Positions 11,720 to 23,212 of a stretch of 64,000 nucleotides of DNA are shown piece after piece (positions within the stretch are counted from its first letter, which is position 1; the number at the start of each line of letters is the position of its first letter). The stretch comes from Siphonodentalium dalli (lineage: Eukaryota; Mollusca; Scaphopoda; Gadilida; Siphonodentaliidae). The notes under the pieces are model-generated. The model was not told the origin of the DNA and made no database searches. It saw only the letters and a program-made list of their open reading frames with translations. Made by a program: the position numbers and the translations under genes. The stretch lies in assembly GCA_032622095.1 (NCBI GenBank), contig CP136067.1, forward strand, positions 180,084,556-180,148,555, written 5' to 3'.

Positions 11720-12281
11720 AATAAAGCTGAAGGTGTCATTAATTGTCACTACATTTTGGTGCGATGGGTACCCAGCTTACAAGTGTTTTGGGTACCCACC
11801 TTACCTTCTCTGTGTATTCAGCACACATTTGATAACAAAATCTTTCAACTGACCACATGGTGCATGATCTTTAAAACTATTATTCCTGCCTCGTTATCAT
11901 AAATGCGTGTTTATTGGCAACATAATTCAAAGAAATGGGATAAATTCTATAACTCACAAAAGGCCAGTATGGGTGCACAAAATACATTTTTGTAAAATTG
12001 GGTAACCAACACCAAAATCTAACACGACCACAAAATATATACCTGTGTTTAAGGCAATGATAGGCAAAAAACAGAGGAGAGGCGGTGATACTTTTATTAA
12101 ATTATTTCTTTAGTTTTTTTTCGCTGGGGGGGGGGGGGACCTACCAGATGCTAAACAACTTGTGAAATCATCTCTACTTGATCAAGTGTGAATCCAAAGT
12201 ATTTAATACTGATGTCATGACTAAAAAAAAATTAAATTTGTTATATGCCTTGATCGATAAGAATACATGCTATCATAATGA
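11720..12281. other. Unannotated stretch with a poly-G run
   Basis: No gene seen. A 13-base G run lies at about 12127-12139. A short direct repeat of a 'gggtaccca-cttac' phrase is at about 11767-11805. Confidence 0.5.
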
Positions 12282-12285
12282 ATAA

Positions 12286-12460
12286 CCCTTTCATGACAGG
12301 AGCTGCGCTGGAACGGTATGAAAAACCCTGTGCCAGTGCAGTTTCATGGGGAGCCTCGCATATATCATATAATTTATTGGCTCAAGTTATGTACATGTAT
12401 AAAAGAATGCACTCGCACAGGGTTTTCACAAAATTTCAAGAAACTCCAGTCATGAAAGGG
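12286..12460. mobile_element. piggyBac-like MITE, 175 bp
   Basis: Terminal inverted repeats CCCTTTCATGACAGGAG (from 12286) and CTCCAGTCATGAAAGGG (to 12460) differ at one position. TTAA follows the right end (12461-12464) and ATAA precedes the left (12282-12285). Insertion at TTAA with termini starting CCC is typical of piggyBac-type elements. An inner inverted repeat, AAACCCTGTGCCAGTGCA with a complement near 12409-12425, links it to the palindrome elements at 15.1 and 58 kb. Confidence 0.85.
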
Positions 12461-12575
12461 TTAAGTGGGAATTAAAGAACTAGAAACCATGATTGTGTTT
12501 AATGTATTTGCCTTTAGGCTGGTATGACTGCTAATGGCTCTTTCCATGTCTGTTTTGAACTTATCTGTGCATTTT

Positions 12576-12850
12576 AAAGATGCATAATCTGATTAAGCGC
12601 CCCCTCGTTTACTATTTATTTGAATTTGGGGTAAAAACTATTTGATTCGAGTCAAGGAACCCACCTATCATAGCTCAGAGTTATTAGATATTAATTTTTG
12701 AAAACTATAAATTTTTACCATCGAGACTTATCAGTGGCCCAGTAAACAGTCGATGAGCGACAGAATTGGACCAAATGGCAGATGAAGATGGATAACTCTA
12801 AAATCAAGAGGCTATATGTTGATAAAAAGGCCAAATTTAGGTTTCACTAG
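12576..12850 (-). mobile_element. MITE family M1, copy 3 (truncated)
   Basis: Begins AAAGATGCATAATC as copy 2 does, and shares 'gattcgagtcaaggaaccca' and 'gcagatgaagatggataact'. The AGTACCTTT end is missing, so the copy is truncated near 12850. Confidence 0.75.
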
Positions 12851-13494
12851 GGAAAAGAAAATCGGGGAAAGCTAAGTTTTTCATGGACAACATGGCGAAA
12901 GTCCCCTAAAATCCAAGTTGAGCTTTTTTGAAATATCTTGATTTTTCTGAGTGGTTCAAATTCTGAAGCAATTCCATCAGGCCGTATGCGAATGCAGTCA
13001 TATATAGATCAAATAGTTCCAAATTCTTACAACCTTGAGATATACACAAACAATGCTTAGTCGTGAAACATATTAGTAGAATGTATGTCCCAAAATGGCC
13101 AAAATAGAATGGAAATAAAATTTTGTCAAAAATCGAATAGCTAGTCCCATAAGAGTGACAACACGCTCAAAATGTGTGAGGAACAATTGATGTGAAGTAT
13201 AAGAGAAACATTATATCGGGGATTTACGAAATTCTCTCTAATATATATAGTGATTTTCCGATAATCGGAATCGGCGATTAGCACTCGGCGATGTCAAGGT
13301 TATAATAATTGTGAGTTCATTAGAACGAACGTAGCCATTAACTTCAGTGTTATGAATAGCCAAACATACAAACAATATAAAAATAGGAATGCATGATGGA
13401 CCGCCGGCGGTTCCTAAAAAGAAGGAATTCTAATGTTACAGAAACTAAGTTTCAGCAAACTTCCAGAGTGTGGATAACAATCAAAAAATTAGCC
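12851..13494. other. Unannotated; possible old hAT end near 13243
   Basis: No gene. 'ttccgataatcggaatcggc' near 13255 loosely mirrors 'acgattaatcgtggcacctc' near 15393. They could be ends of an old element into which others inserted, but no target duplication supports this. Confidence 0.35.
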
Positions 13495-13502
13495 CCCCCC
13501 AC

Positions 13503-14834
13503 TAGAGATGGGCGGTACTCGGTATTTACCGTGCGATATCTGTATCAGCGTAATACCATTTTTACCGTACCGAATCAAAACTAAAAATACCGTATTTTCG
13601 GTAATGAAATTTGTTCATGTGTTGCCAACATATGTGCGTCACCTTGTCACCGCGGCCGTGACATGCATGAATTGTATGACCATTTCAAACGTAAGCAACA
13701 AGAATCGGATAATTATGATAACTCGGTGTAACAAGTCGGTACTGCATGTGTTAGTCTATAATATCAACATTGTTACATCAAGGGCACAGCTGCCCGACGG
13801 CATCTTTGATCTTTACAACATATTAATGACAATGTAACTAACATCATGAGATATGACTACTCACAGCTGGAGCATTATGTGTCAATTTCGGTATCCGTCC
13901 AAATGGAAAATGCGTGGGCAACTCGGTATCTGTGTCCCAAGTTGGATCGAAGCATGTGGAATCGAAGCACGTGTTATGGGGGGGGCTCCCCGTTCACAAC
14001 AAATTGAAAACCCCACAGGTTACTTTATAATTAGACGGTGATGCAATAGCGATTGATATACGCATTGCAGATTTTTTATACAACCTGATCTTGCCAATTG
14101 CAAATAGCATATCTTGGAAAGTTGTGCACAAATATGTTTATATCCTACTATAAATTACTTTATTAAACATATATATACTTACCGGTTTATTATACATATG
14201 TGCCTATATCAGACAAAAAAGATCGCGTGTTAACTTTAAATTAACACTTGGGCATCGTGTGTAACAGGTAGCTTGCCTGCTGCAAATAAGAGGGACTCTT
14301 AAATTGTATACATGAATGGTATATCACGCTGCAAGGAGGAGAATATGAACCCGCGGGTTTGGGCATCTGCAGTTCGGAAATTGTCATGGCCGGTTTGCCT
14401 ATTTCATGACATCGCGCCAACGTTCATAAATTTGTGAATTGTGATCACTGATTACTACTCACAATTCTATTCACTCATGGAAATGTTACGAAAATCAATT
14501 GACACGAAACAATATTGTAGTCATGCTCTTACTCTTTTCAAATCAGTGCGACGACATGCGTGTAAATCATCAAAGAGATTTGTGAATATTACTTAATTAC
14601 GTAGGTAATTTTGTTGCCTAATTTAGGTATTGTCATGAATGTAGTAGATCCGTGGACCGTGGTCATATATACATGTATATTGTTCAGCTAAAAACTTGAA
14701 TTACAATAATTTACTGGGAATATCTGCTTTGATCTTATTATTTAATAGCAATACCGATTACTGTACCGATACAGAGGTAAATCAACGAAAATTTACTGAT
14801 ACCGAGATTGAAATTTCAATATCGCCCATCTCTA
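13503..14834. mobile_element. hAT-like DNA transposon, non-autonomous (1332 bp)
   Basis: Perfect 12-bp terminal inverted repeats TAGAGATGGGCG (13503-13514; complement 14823-14834). They are flanked by a perfect 8-bp direct repeat CCCCCCAC (13495-13502 and 14835-14842). An 8-bp target duplication with YAGNGATGGGC-type ends is the hAT signature. Subterminal 'cggtatttaccg' and 'taccgatacag' motifs repeat near both ends. No transposase domain is visible in any frame. The 109-codon frame 13508-13837 begins inside the terminal repeat and looks incidental. Confidence 0.93.
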
Positions 14835-14842
14835 CCCCCCAC

Positions 14843-15087
14843 CCAGAAATTTCAGGACTCAGAACAAATTAAATAATTGTAATAGTAATAGTGAGTTTCA
14901 TTCTGCAGTCACCACACGATAAGTGATAGCCTGTACTAGTAACATCTAAGTATACTCATGTTGTCAGAATCTCTATGATGCACAATCAAAGGTTGTTTAA
15001 CCTTTGGTTGTCGATTAAACTGTGTAAAAAAAACACGGTATTCAATAATACCTGGCAATTTCCTACATCCAAAATAAATAAAGGAGA
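14843..15087. other. Unannotated stretch
   Basis: No gene or repeat recognised. The 76-codon minus-strand frame 14936-15166 runs into the palindrome of the next element. Confidence 0.5.
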
Positions 15088-15339
15088 TTAACCCTTTACC
15101 CAACAGAACGGCCCTGTGCCAATGCATTCTCTTATATATGCGAGTCGACCTATGGTCGACTCGCATATATAAGAGAATGCATTGGCACAGGGCATAACTG
15201 TAACTACCACAATGTGGTCAAGGAGCCGGTTCCAATGATATCCATATTTGTATGGTTCTATTGAGACAGACCGAAGATATTTTAGGCTGTTGAAGCTTTA
15301 TTTGGCCGGTTTTGGCCGTTTTGTTGGGTAAAGGGTTAA
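15088..15339. mobile_element. piggyBac-like MITE containing a long palindrome
   Basis: TTAA at both ends (15088-15091 and 15336-15339). The 22-bp terminal inverted repeats start CCCTTTACCCAACA and match at 21 of 22 positions (15092-15113 / 15314-15335). This is a classic piggyBac-type non-autonomous layout. The left half carries the 83-bp palindrome listed next, which partly overlaps the left terminal repeat. No coding capacity. Confidence 0.93.
15111..15193. repeat. 83-bp near-perfect palindrome
   Basis: 40-bp arms are perfectly complementary around a 3-nt centre (TAT at 15151-15153). The arm starts GCCCTGTGCCAATGCATTCT. The same sequence occurs twice, inverted, in the 57966-58329 element. 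Confidence 0.97.
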
Positions 15340-15984
15340 TCGACGACGGAAATGGTAATCAAGTATCGGCTTTATCAACGGTTCGTCAATTATACGATTA
15401 ATCGTGGCACCTCTAAGCTTGCGTTCATGTTTTGAGAAGCCCGAGAAAACCGATATCGAATACAACAGTTTGCCTTCAAAATCGTCATTGTTTTTGGCTC
15501 AGTCTTTTATTTCATATCCATTTCTGCAAAATTAATTTGAAGTTTCCCTTTGAATTGGTGTCTTCGGTTCGAGAATTGTGAATCAAACAATATTGAATGC
15601 ATTTTGTTTCGGCTGAAATATTGTTACAGCATTCAATTATTTCCATGATTGTGAAATATCTATATAACTGTTGTGAAAACATTATATAACTCAGAAAGTT
15701 CAACTCGGATTTTAGGGAACTTTACGTGAGACATCTGTGATGTTATGGCTAAATATAAAAAAAATCAGATCCCCCCCCCCGATTTATTTCCTTACTTTTC
15801 CACTTTCATGTCTTATGTGCCTGGACTATAAAGGGAGACTGTATGCCAATTTCAATAAATTACAGATAACAACACAGATCTACTTTCGACAAGAAATAGA
15901 AAAATAATGAATTTGTGTCGAAGATGTTTACTGTAAATGTTCAGGTTAAAGACATATTATGGATTTGTTCGAGTTTATGAAAAG
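15340..15984. other. Unannotated stretch
   Basis: No gene seen. An 'acgattaatcgtggcacctc' motif near 15393 resembles a hAT-type end. A C-run is at about 15771-15780. Confidence 0.45.
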
Positions 15985-16320
15985 TTAGTATTCAGGTGTT
16001 ATGCCAACCTGGAGAATGTAGTATTCTACTGACAGCGCTGAAAATTTAAAAGAAATCGACCATACCACTCAATAGAAAACATCAAAACTAAGCTCAATTG
16101 TAAATATTTACATCTGGATTCGAGATGCAACAATCGGCGACAAACAAACAAAAATGATTTTGCCATCCAGAGTCAGTGCATTTAATTAATATATCAGAAT
16201 GATGGTAGGTGTTGACAATTTGGATTAATATTCGTAAAAAGGACAACTTTGAGTAAGAATATTCTCCATTTCTATTGGATCACCCTACTGGAGTGTTTCA
16301 CATCTCTTTAACAGGTTATC
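15985..16320 (+). repeat. Dispersed repeat family X, copy 1
   Basis: Shares 'ctcaattgtaaatatttac', 'ttaattaatatat-agaatga' and a 'gatcaccct-ctg' block in order with 58825-59160. Reverse-complement relatives are at 30640-30900 and, in part, 26877-26990. No terminal repeats or coding frame were found. Confidence 0.85.
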
Positions 16321-16842
16321 ATAAAATTAATTTTTATAATTTAACTTATATTTACCATAGTTTATGATTCACTCCATAAAATACACATGTAAGTTTAGAA
16401 TTGCCCTGTAACGATGTAATCATGCAAATTAATTGGACAGTCAATTTAACAACATTTTGCACAGACCGAATACAAATTTATGACACCCACTGAAAGTGAC
16501 TACAATAAAATTTACAAATTTCTGGGACAAGTACTTCTGTATGCATATAATGTAGCATTTTATTTATTATATGCGATACATTTTCCTGAAAATTGTACAA
16601 TAATATTCTCCATGAAAAGTTAGTGTTCAAATTTTATTGCATCAGGTAAATCAAATCTCGGCATGACACCAAAGGCAAAGGAAGCCACATCAGAAGTGGA
16701 GAGTACCGTCTGATGAGAGAACAGGCTGACAGATGGCAGGGCTCAATTTAACAAGATTCGCATCACAATTTGTGATGCAATTTCCAATTTTTGCAACCAA
16801 TTTACAATGAAAAAACATGCATTAGTAGGGAATACTATACAT
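16321..16842. other. Unannotated AT-rich stretch
   Basis: No gene or shared repeat recognised. Confidence 0.5.
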
Positions 16843-17225
16843 ACACAGAACGACACGATATGCGGAAGGATAGCTAGCGCCTCGAGTTCTATCCTTCTGT
16901 GACACTGTATCAAGAAACCCATTTACACGTCGTGTCATTCTGTGTTTATTACATGCTTTGCGTCCTAGAATCCGTGCAGTAAACATACAGACTTAGAAAG
17001 GTTTATTTAGGCACATAGAGGGCGTGTTTTGTCATGTGTGATGATCCTTTTGTTTATAGTTCCGGTTCCATGTTTGAGGCGAATGTCATGTACGTTATTT
17101 TACGTCAACGAGATGCATATGAAACGTACGTTCAATAATGCATATGGAACATACATTCCATACGTATCTGTAAATATGGAACAGCAATAACACTGTAATT
17201 CTGGGAACAAGCTTGTAATAAATAA
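16843..17225 (+). repeat. Foldback-type repeat F1, copy 1
   Basis: Begins with an imperfect foldback ACACAGAACGACACGAT...TCGTGTCATTCTGTGT (16843-16945, left arm partly deleted). It continues with ~280 bp matching the reverse complement of 20795-21033. The two copies lie in opposite orientations ~4 kb apart. Confidence 0.85.
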
Positions 17226-17559
17226 TCTACCCAGTAATGCAAAATTGTATCCAAATTAAAACGATTACATTGACCCATTGGTCTACATTGCACTGCATAC
17301 ACTGTTAACTAGTGGTTACTTATAGGCATGACATCGGGGCATAGTACTGATTACATACACACCATACCTGTCCCGCGCTTTGGCGATTCGATTCGTCGAT
17401 GAAAGTAAATAAATATCAAGGTTAGACGATAAATCACCTACCACATATGTCTGGCCAATAAAGCTACTCTCTGGCATGCATGGCCCTCTATCTAGCTAAA
17501 GTGTTGTTATTCTGCACAGGCTGTGGTTGTTTCACCAAATAAAACAAGCAGTCATCGAC
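17226..17559. other. Unannotated stretch
   Basis: No gene or repeat recognised. Confidence 0.5.
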
Positions 17560-18270
17560 AGTGGTGGCCCCAGCCTAGATGGGCAAGGTTGAGGAAGAGC
17601 ATTTTCAAAATATGCTGAAAAATAATTGAAATCAGTTAATATTTGTTTGAGATATCCTAAGATCCATTTCAAGTTGCTTCTCCCAAAACAAAATGAAAAT
17701 CAAATGGCAATAACTCCAGTGAAAAGTGTGTGGCTGGGATGGTTCACGGTCTTGTTTCTTGGTGCTGCTTGTCGAAAAATGATGATCAAAGGAACATAAC
17801 TCTTGTGAAAATGTCTGGCCAGGCCTAGATTGCAAACTCCAGATCTGGTCTTGCTCGTAAACTAAAATACCGAAAATCTTTCAAATTCTTTGATAACTGT
17901 TCAACATAAACCCCACACAATTTTTCCCTGGATGCTATACACCAAAAAATGACTCAAAGGGCCATAACCATGGCAAAAATGTCAGGCCAGACCTAGTTTG
18001 TAAGCTCATTTAAGATATTCCTCTTGTGACAAATATCAAAAATCTGTAAATAATTTTCCAAAATAACACCCGGACAACTTTTCGAAGGTGCTCAATGCCA
18101 AAAAATGTAAATTAAAAGGTCGTAACCAGTGAAAATGTCAATCCAAGCCTAGTTTGCAAACTCATTTCAAATATTCACCTTGTGAACTCAAATACCGGTA
18201 ATAAAAAAATAAAATCTGGATAATTGTTCAATCAAACTCATGGACATCATTTTGGGACGAACTGAACACA
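17560..18270 (+). repeat. Degenerate ~185-bp tandem array
   Basis: About four diverged units share 'ccataac-ca-tg-aaaaatgtc', 'gcctag-ttg-aa-ctca' and 'aaatacc-gtaa'. The same style of repeat, with gggccataact and aaaaatgtc motifs, is widespread in molluscan genomes. The 67-codon minus frame is a shadow. Confidence 0.7.
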
Positions 18271-18534
18271 ATTATATAAATATTTGACTCCAACTTAATG
18301 ATGACCTGTATGTTTTTATTTAAAAGGTGAACCAAATATCAAAAGATTCTTTTGAAGATTGCTCCATTTAGCATTTATACAACATGAATATTATGATTTC
18401 TAAGCCAAATGAAAGTGTCAATGACACTGACACTATTGCTAAATTTGGATTTGGTATAATATCATGTGTTTAATACAGTCAATGGATGTTATTAATATAA
18501 ACAAGAATGCTTTATTTAATTGGAATTAATTTTA
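18271..18534. other. Unannotated stretch
   Basis: AT-rich; nothing recognised. Confidence 0.5.
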
Positions 18535-18744
18535 GCGATTAAGAATGTCTTTTCCGATATATCGGTTGCAGAATGGAATATACCTTAGGTTAACAGTTAA
18601 CAGCTGCAAGCCATATCTGACACATTAGGAGCAAACTCCAATTCTTCATTCCTTAAGCCGAAGTCAGCCTAAAAAGGAAATAAATGTTCATGTTGATGTA
18701 TATACATGTAGTTTACTACCAAATTATTGTTTTCTTCTTTATAT

Positions 18745-19480
18745 ATACAACTAGCAGGTGGATCGACCCGACTTCGTCCGGGCTGTTTCCCCTCTGCTTT
18801 TTGGCGAATTGCGCGATTTGACATTGAATTGTCCATTTTGAAGGTCAATGTCAGGTGGGGTCACGATTTGACCCGCCCAAAACACTGCCCGGACAAAAGA
18901 ACCCGACAAAAGTACCCGTCAAAATCAATCCGGTTTTACCCGATTTGACCTTGAATTGATGATTTTGAAGGTCAAGGTCAGGTCGGGGTCACGATTTGAC
19001 CCATCCAAAACTCAGTCGACAAACGTAACCCCATGTATAAAATTTCGTGGAAATCCCGTCAAAATTCGCGATTTGACCTTGAAATGACCCAATTTCAAGG
19101 TCACGTCGCACTGGCAAATGAATAGGCCCATACCACTCCACGGCCGAAAGTACCCCGACATACCAAGTTTCATCGAAATCCCGTGATATTCGGGTGTTTG
19201 ACCTTGAAATGACCCATTTCAAGGTCACATTGCACAGGCAAATTAATAGGCCTATGCCACTCCCCAACCGAAAGTACCCCCACATACAAAGTTTCATCGA
19301 AATCCCGTGATATTCGGGCGTTTTACGTTGAAATTACCCGATTTCAAGGTCAAGGTCACGTCGCACGGGCAAATTAATAGGCCTATGTCACTTCCCCGCA
19401 GAAAATACCCCCACACACCAAGTTTCATCGAAATCGGGTCGACGCACACACAGACAGATCTTCCAAAATATATAATAGAC
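18745..19480 (+). mobile_element. Interspersed element T1 with degenerate tandem core
   Basis: Starts CTAGCAGGTGGATCGACCCG and ends at an A/T tail (AAAATATATAATAGACTAGC region). The core is three to four diverged ~120-bp units around 'gacctt-aatgacc', 'caaggtcac', 'attaataggccta' and 'agtttcatcgaaatcccgt'. A CTAGC..CCCGAC..GTCCGGGCT head and an AAAATATATA tail recur in T2, so these are two members of one element type. The minus frame 18989-19297 is a repeat artefact. Confidence 0.7.
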
Positions 19481-20037
19481 TAGCCGATGAGCCCGACGTT
19501 GTCCGGGCTATTCAAAAACCAATTTTCAAGTCGATAGCTCTATCCAGCCCGACGTTGTCCAGGCTATTCAAAAACCAAATTTCAAGTCGATAGCTGTACC
19601 CGTTTCCTAGATCTAGTCTGCGCATGCGCGAAGTTGGCGTCGCACGGGCTCGGCGACCCGATGAAATTCGTATCCGGGGCAAGATACATTCACATACCAA
19701 ATTTCAAGTCGATAGCTCCACCCGTTTTCGAGATCTCGTCTGCGCATGCGCGAAGCTGGCGTCGCACGGGCTCGTCGACCCGATAAAATTCGTATCCGGG
19801 GCAAGGTACATTCACATAGCAAATTTCAAGTCGATAGCTCCACCCGTTTCCGATATCTCGTCTGCGCATGCGCGAAGCGGGCGCCGCACGGGCTCGCCAA
19901 TACGACAACGTCCACCGCCTGGTCAAACTACACGCACGTACCAAGTTTCGTCCCGATCGGTCGAGAATCGTAGATTTGTATTAATGACAGACAAACAGAC
20001 ACACAAACAGAGGTCATCAAAATATATATGAGATAAT
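19481..20037 (+). mobile_element. Interspersed element T2 with 122-bp tandem repeats
   Basis: The head ACTAGCCGATGAGCCCGACG is partly duplicated (about 19480 and 19541). Three units of about 122 bp follow, each with TCTGCGCATGCGCGAAG (about 19616, 19738 and 19860) and 'aatttcaagtcgatagctcc'. The tail is ACAGACAAACAGACACACAA then AAAATATATATGAGATAAT. The several 60- to 135-codon frames on both strands arise because 122 is not a multiple of 3 and every unit reopens a frame. Confidence 0.8.
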
Positions 20038-20290
20038 CTTTACATATAATCAAACCATATATCCATGTTTCAAAACTTGAAAATAAATTGAATAACAAAA
20101 TTTAAACAATTTAATGAAAATAAAACGAAAAGATGAACGAAAAAAAAGTTTCCAATGGGTGGGGATCTGAAATAGTGTTGTAGGTTTTCAAGAAAATATG
20201 TAATGCGGCTAAAATAGGCATATAATTACCATTTGCAATGTGGAAAGTTTCAAATTTGACAACTAGAGCAATTTATTGATCGATCATTTT

Positions 20291-20794
20291 CAGTAAATCA
20301 AGTTTCGCATAATGTCAGTGCTGAGTTGCATTAGCCTATTTTGTAGTATCTTATCATTTACATTTATTTACGTTGACATTTGAATAATTTTGTGTTATTT
20401 GCAAACTCCTAGTCTCGGTTGTGACAGAGTTCAAAATGATGTTGGAAAAATATCAAAGACGGCACAATAAATGAGCCCTTCAAGAAACATATCATTCCGA
20501 GTTGATAATAAATAAATATTTATGAGGAAGCATTGGAATGCCCAGACATGACAGAGAATCAACAACATAATAGTACCAGCATCACCACCTTAATTAAATG
20601 CCTGACACGTTGTCAAAGGGAGACACACCTGTGCATTGTTATCACTTGGCTGAGTGGCCATACCTATATCAATATTATGCTCACTTCATGACAAGTGAAT
20701 GTCAGTATCACCCCTGTGTACGTGGTATCAACAAAGCTGAGGGTATCACCAAAGCCGAGAAAATGGGAAACTCATTTTCAAGTTTATTACACGC
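20291..20794. other. Unannotated stretch
   Basis: A 68-codon plus frame (20598-20804) has no recognisable feature. Nothing is supported. Confidence 0.45.
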
Positions 20795-21196
20795 TTGTTC
20801 CTAGAAGTACAGTGTTATTGCTGTTCCATATTTCAAATCCGTATGGAACGTAGGTTCCATACACATCTCTTTGACATAAAATGATGTACACGACATTCGC
20901 ATCAACCATGAAACTGGAAATATTTAAATAAAAGAATCATCACACATGACAAACACGCCTTGTATGAACCTAAATAAGCCTTCTAATCCTGTATTTTTAA
21001 TGCACGAATTCTAGGACGCAAAGCGAGTAATAAACACAGAACGACACGATGTGTAAATGGGTTTGTTGATACGGCACTCGTGCTGTCGCGGAAGGATAGA
21101 ATGAGAGGCGCTTGTGCCTCGATTCTATCCTTCCGCGACAGCACGGATACTCGTACCGTATCGACAAACCCATTTACACATCGTGTCGTTCTGTGT
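20795..21196 (-). repeat. Foldback-type repeat F1, copy 2
   Basis: Reverse-complement counterpart of 16843-17225, with 'gcttgttcc-agaa', 'tgttattgctgttccatatt' and 'tcctaggacgcaaag'-like matches in inverse order. It ends in the intact palindrome 21034-21196. Overlapping 70- to 100-codon frames on both strands are a consequence of the palindrome. Confidence 0.85.
21034..21196. repeat. 163-bp palindrome
   Basis: Arms start ACACAGAACGACACGATGTG and are complementary over nearly their full length. The right arm carries a small insertion (GGATACTCGTACCG side). The apex is GAGGCGCTTGTGCCTC. It is the intact version of the foldback at 16843-16945. Confidence 0.93.
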
Positions 21197-23145
21197 ATAT
21201 ATGATATGGGGATATGTTTGTTTCTGATCATAAAACAGACAATGAACATTGTCTGTCCACACAAAGCAGGAGTCTTTATCCACCAGTTTTCCAAATCAGT
21301 TTTCCCAGATCAAACCATTTAATATATCTTTTGGCGAAACTTTTTTCAATAGTGTTTTTGCTCACTCAAATTTTCGAGAACATCCACCCACTAGTATAGT
21401 TCCTGGACTTCCACGCTTCCAAAACATATGCCGGTATATAGTTGTATCTGTCAATGAAGCATAGGATAGAACAGAATTTTAAAAATCAGTTTCGTTCTCA
21501 AAATCCGCGCAATATGCAGGGACCACTGTCGGTCCAGAAAGATGTTAACATCGCAGATGAAGATGTCACCAAACGCTGAGCTTCTGTGCAGTAAAATTTG
21601 TATCACTTAAGGAGTTCTGATGAGTTTTAAAGTGTTTTTAAGTGTATCTGAGGCTGATCAATTGGACTGTGAATGTCATCTGAAATATGAATCCATAACA
21701 TAGGCGAAATATTGTGTGCATATCTATTATGAATGTAATTCAATTGAAATTAATTGAACATCCATCAAGCATTCAGATTTGCGATGCCTTGATCACACAC
21801 AGTGAATACTATCGTTCGTATGCATGCAGCTAACCGGATATTCGTTTAGTATTAACATGCTTGGAGTTTGTATATAGACCACACATGCAGGACGATAGGA
21901 TGATTTTTTATAATTATGTTTATTTTACAGACTTTATGACTCGTTACCACTCGAGTAGACTGTTACGCGACAATGAAATGACAATGAATCATCTTATCGA
22001 ATACGCATATATCGTATAGCTACAAACTATACAATTATGGCTTTTTAAAGAGTCATCAGATAATATTGTAACAATTCTATGTTAACCCGACACATCCATA
22101 CACATATGATCGCAATGTGCTATGTGTGGAACATGTGTGTGCCTTCTTATCTGGAGGTCGATGGGCCTATTTATTGTGTCTATATGTAGCACATGTATAG
22201 TCAACTTACCAAGCTACAAAACCATGTTTAAACAGAATCAAACCCGACCATGCAGTTTTGATAAATGAACGTATCTTTGCGAAGGTGCCCAGGGGGTCCT
22301 CTAATGTAAGCCCACTAGTCCCAGGATTTTGTGTCAAAACAATCACCCTCGCCCTGGGCTTACACAGTACTAGTAGATAGTCAATGCAGCTACTCACAGC
22401 TTGTGTTTTCGGTTTGGCACCTCAGATAGCATCCTCAGTCAATTGCTGCCTGAAATTAAATAATAAATCTGTATTACCCTATTGTAGTCCTGAAAAAAGT
22501 GGCTTTCATATGACATTTGTTTCTTTTATCTTTTATTTTGTAGATCTTGATAGGCCTCAATGAGTCAATTATTAAGACATATTTGTTGGTCTTAGCAAGC
22601 AGCAGTCTACGATAATCGAAAATCGGTCGTCAATAATCAATTATAATCGATTAATCGTGCCTATTATCAATAACAGTGGAAGTATTCCATAATATGGCCT
22701 ATTGGCTGGGTGTTGGTTAAACAACTCGGCTGGTGTAATTTTTACGTTAATAATGTGCACCATAAACCACCGGTAATCACTAATGAGCACAAACCATGGG
22801 AACAGCTCAAACTTGACTTTCTCAAGTTGAAGTAAAAACAGCACAAACCTGAATTTAACTCTTTTAGTCTTTTAGATTTTCCATTCCCTATTAGAGGAAT
22901 CATATGCATCAGTATGTCACACACAATTCAGTTTCAATTGATACAAGGCAAGCAATGTATACTCACTGCGATTATTTGTACATCAATTGCTTCACCCATG
23001 TCACTAACATCACTGACTTCACTTAAACTTGATACACTACGAAAATCATCCTGAAACAAAAGTTTACCAAAAGCAAATGGATAAATTTATTTTCTCATCA
23101 CATGTGACAAATATTTGTAGCTCATATATATGTCAAACATCGCAT
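21197..23145. other. Nearly 2 kb without a supported gene
   Basis: Only short open frames (60-80 codons) without motifs. Near 22604-22655 'cgataatcgaaaatcggtcg' and 'attataatcgattaatcgtg' resemble subterminal motifs of hAT-like ends. No target duplication was found. The block 22254-22380 has an ACTAGT-bounded imperfect inverted repeat around 'cccaggattttg' / 'gccctgggctta'. Confidence 0.5.
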
Positions 23146-23212
23146 CAATATACCGTAAATTTCGGTGGATAAGTCACATCTTTCTAACCCAATTTCCCTT
23201 ACCGAGCATGAA

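Larger units (their letters stand above)
18535..20290 (+). repeat. Copy C of segment S, interrupted at 18745-20037
   Basis: Flanks 18535-18744 and 20038-20290 align in order with 10183-11075. Copy C lacks the M1 MITE but carries a separate insertion of about 1.3 kb. The two copies therefore give an empty-site control for each other's insertion. Confidence 0.85.

Noticed and set aside
13243-15416. A larger hAT element enclosing the 13.5-14.8 kb hAT and the TTAA MITE
   Set aside because: The end motifs (TAGTGATTTTCCGATAATCG and complement of ATTAATCGTGGCACCTCTA) are only loosely similar and the flanking 8-mers do not match.
19512-20031. Several overlapping 60-135-codon frames on both strands
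   Set aside because: All arise from the 122-bp tandem repeats of element T2, which reopen a frame in every unit.
20983-21464. Overlapping 60-103-codon frames on both strands
   Set aside because: Consequence of the 163-bp palindrome; the same peptide appears on both strands.
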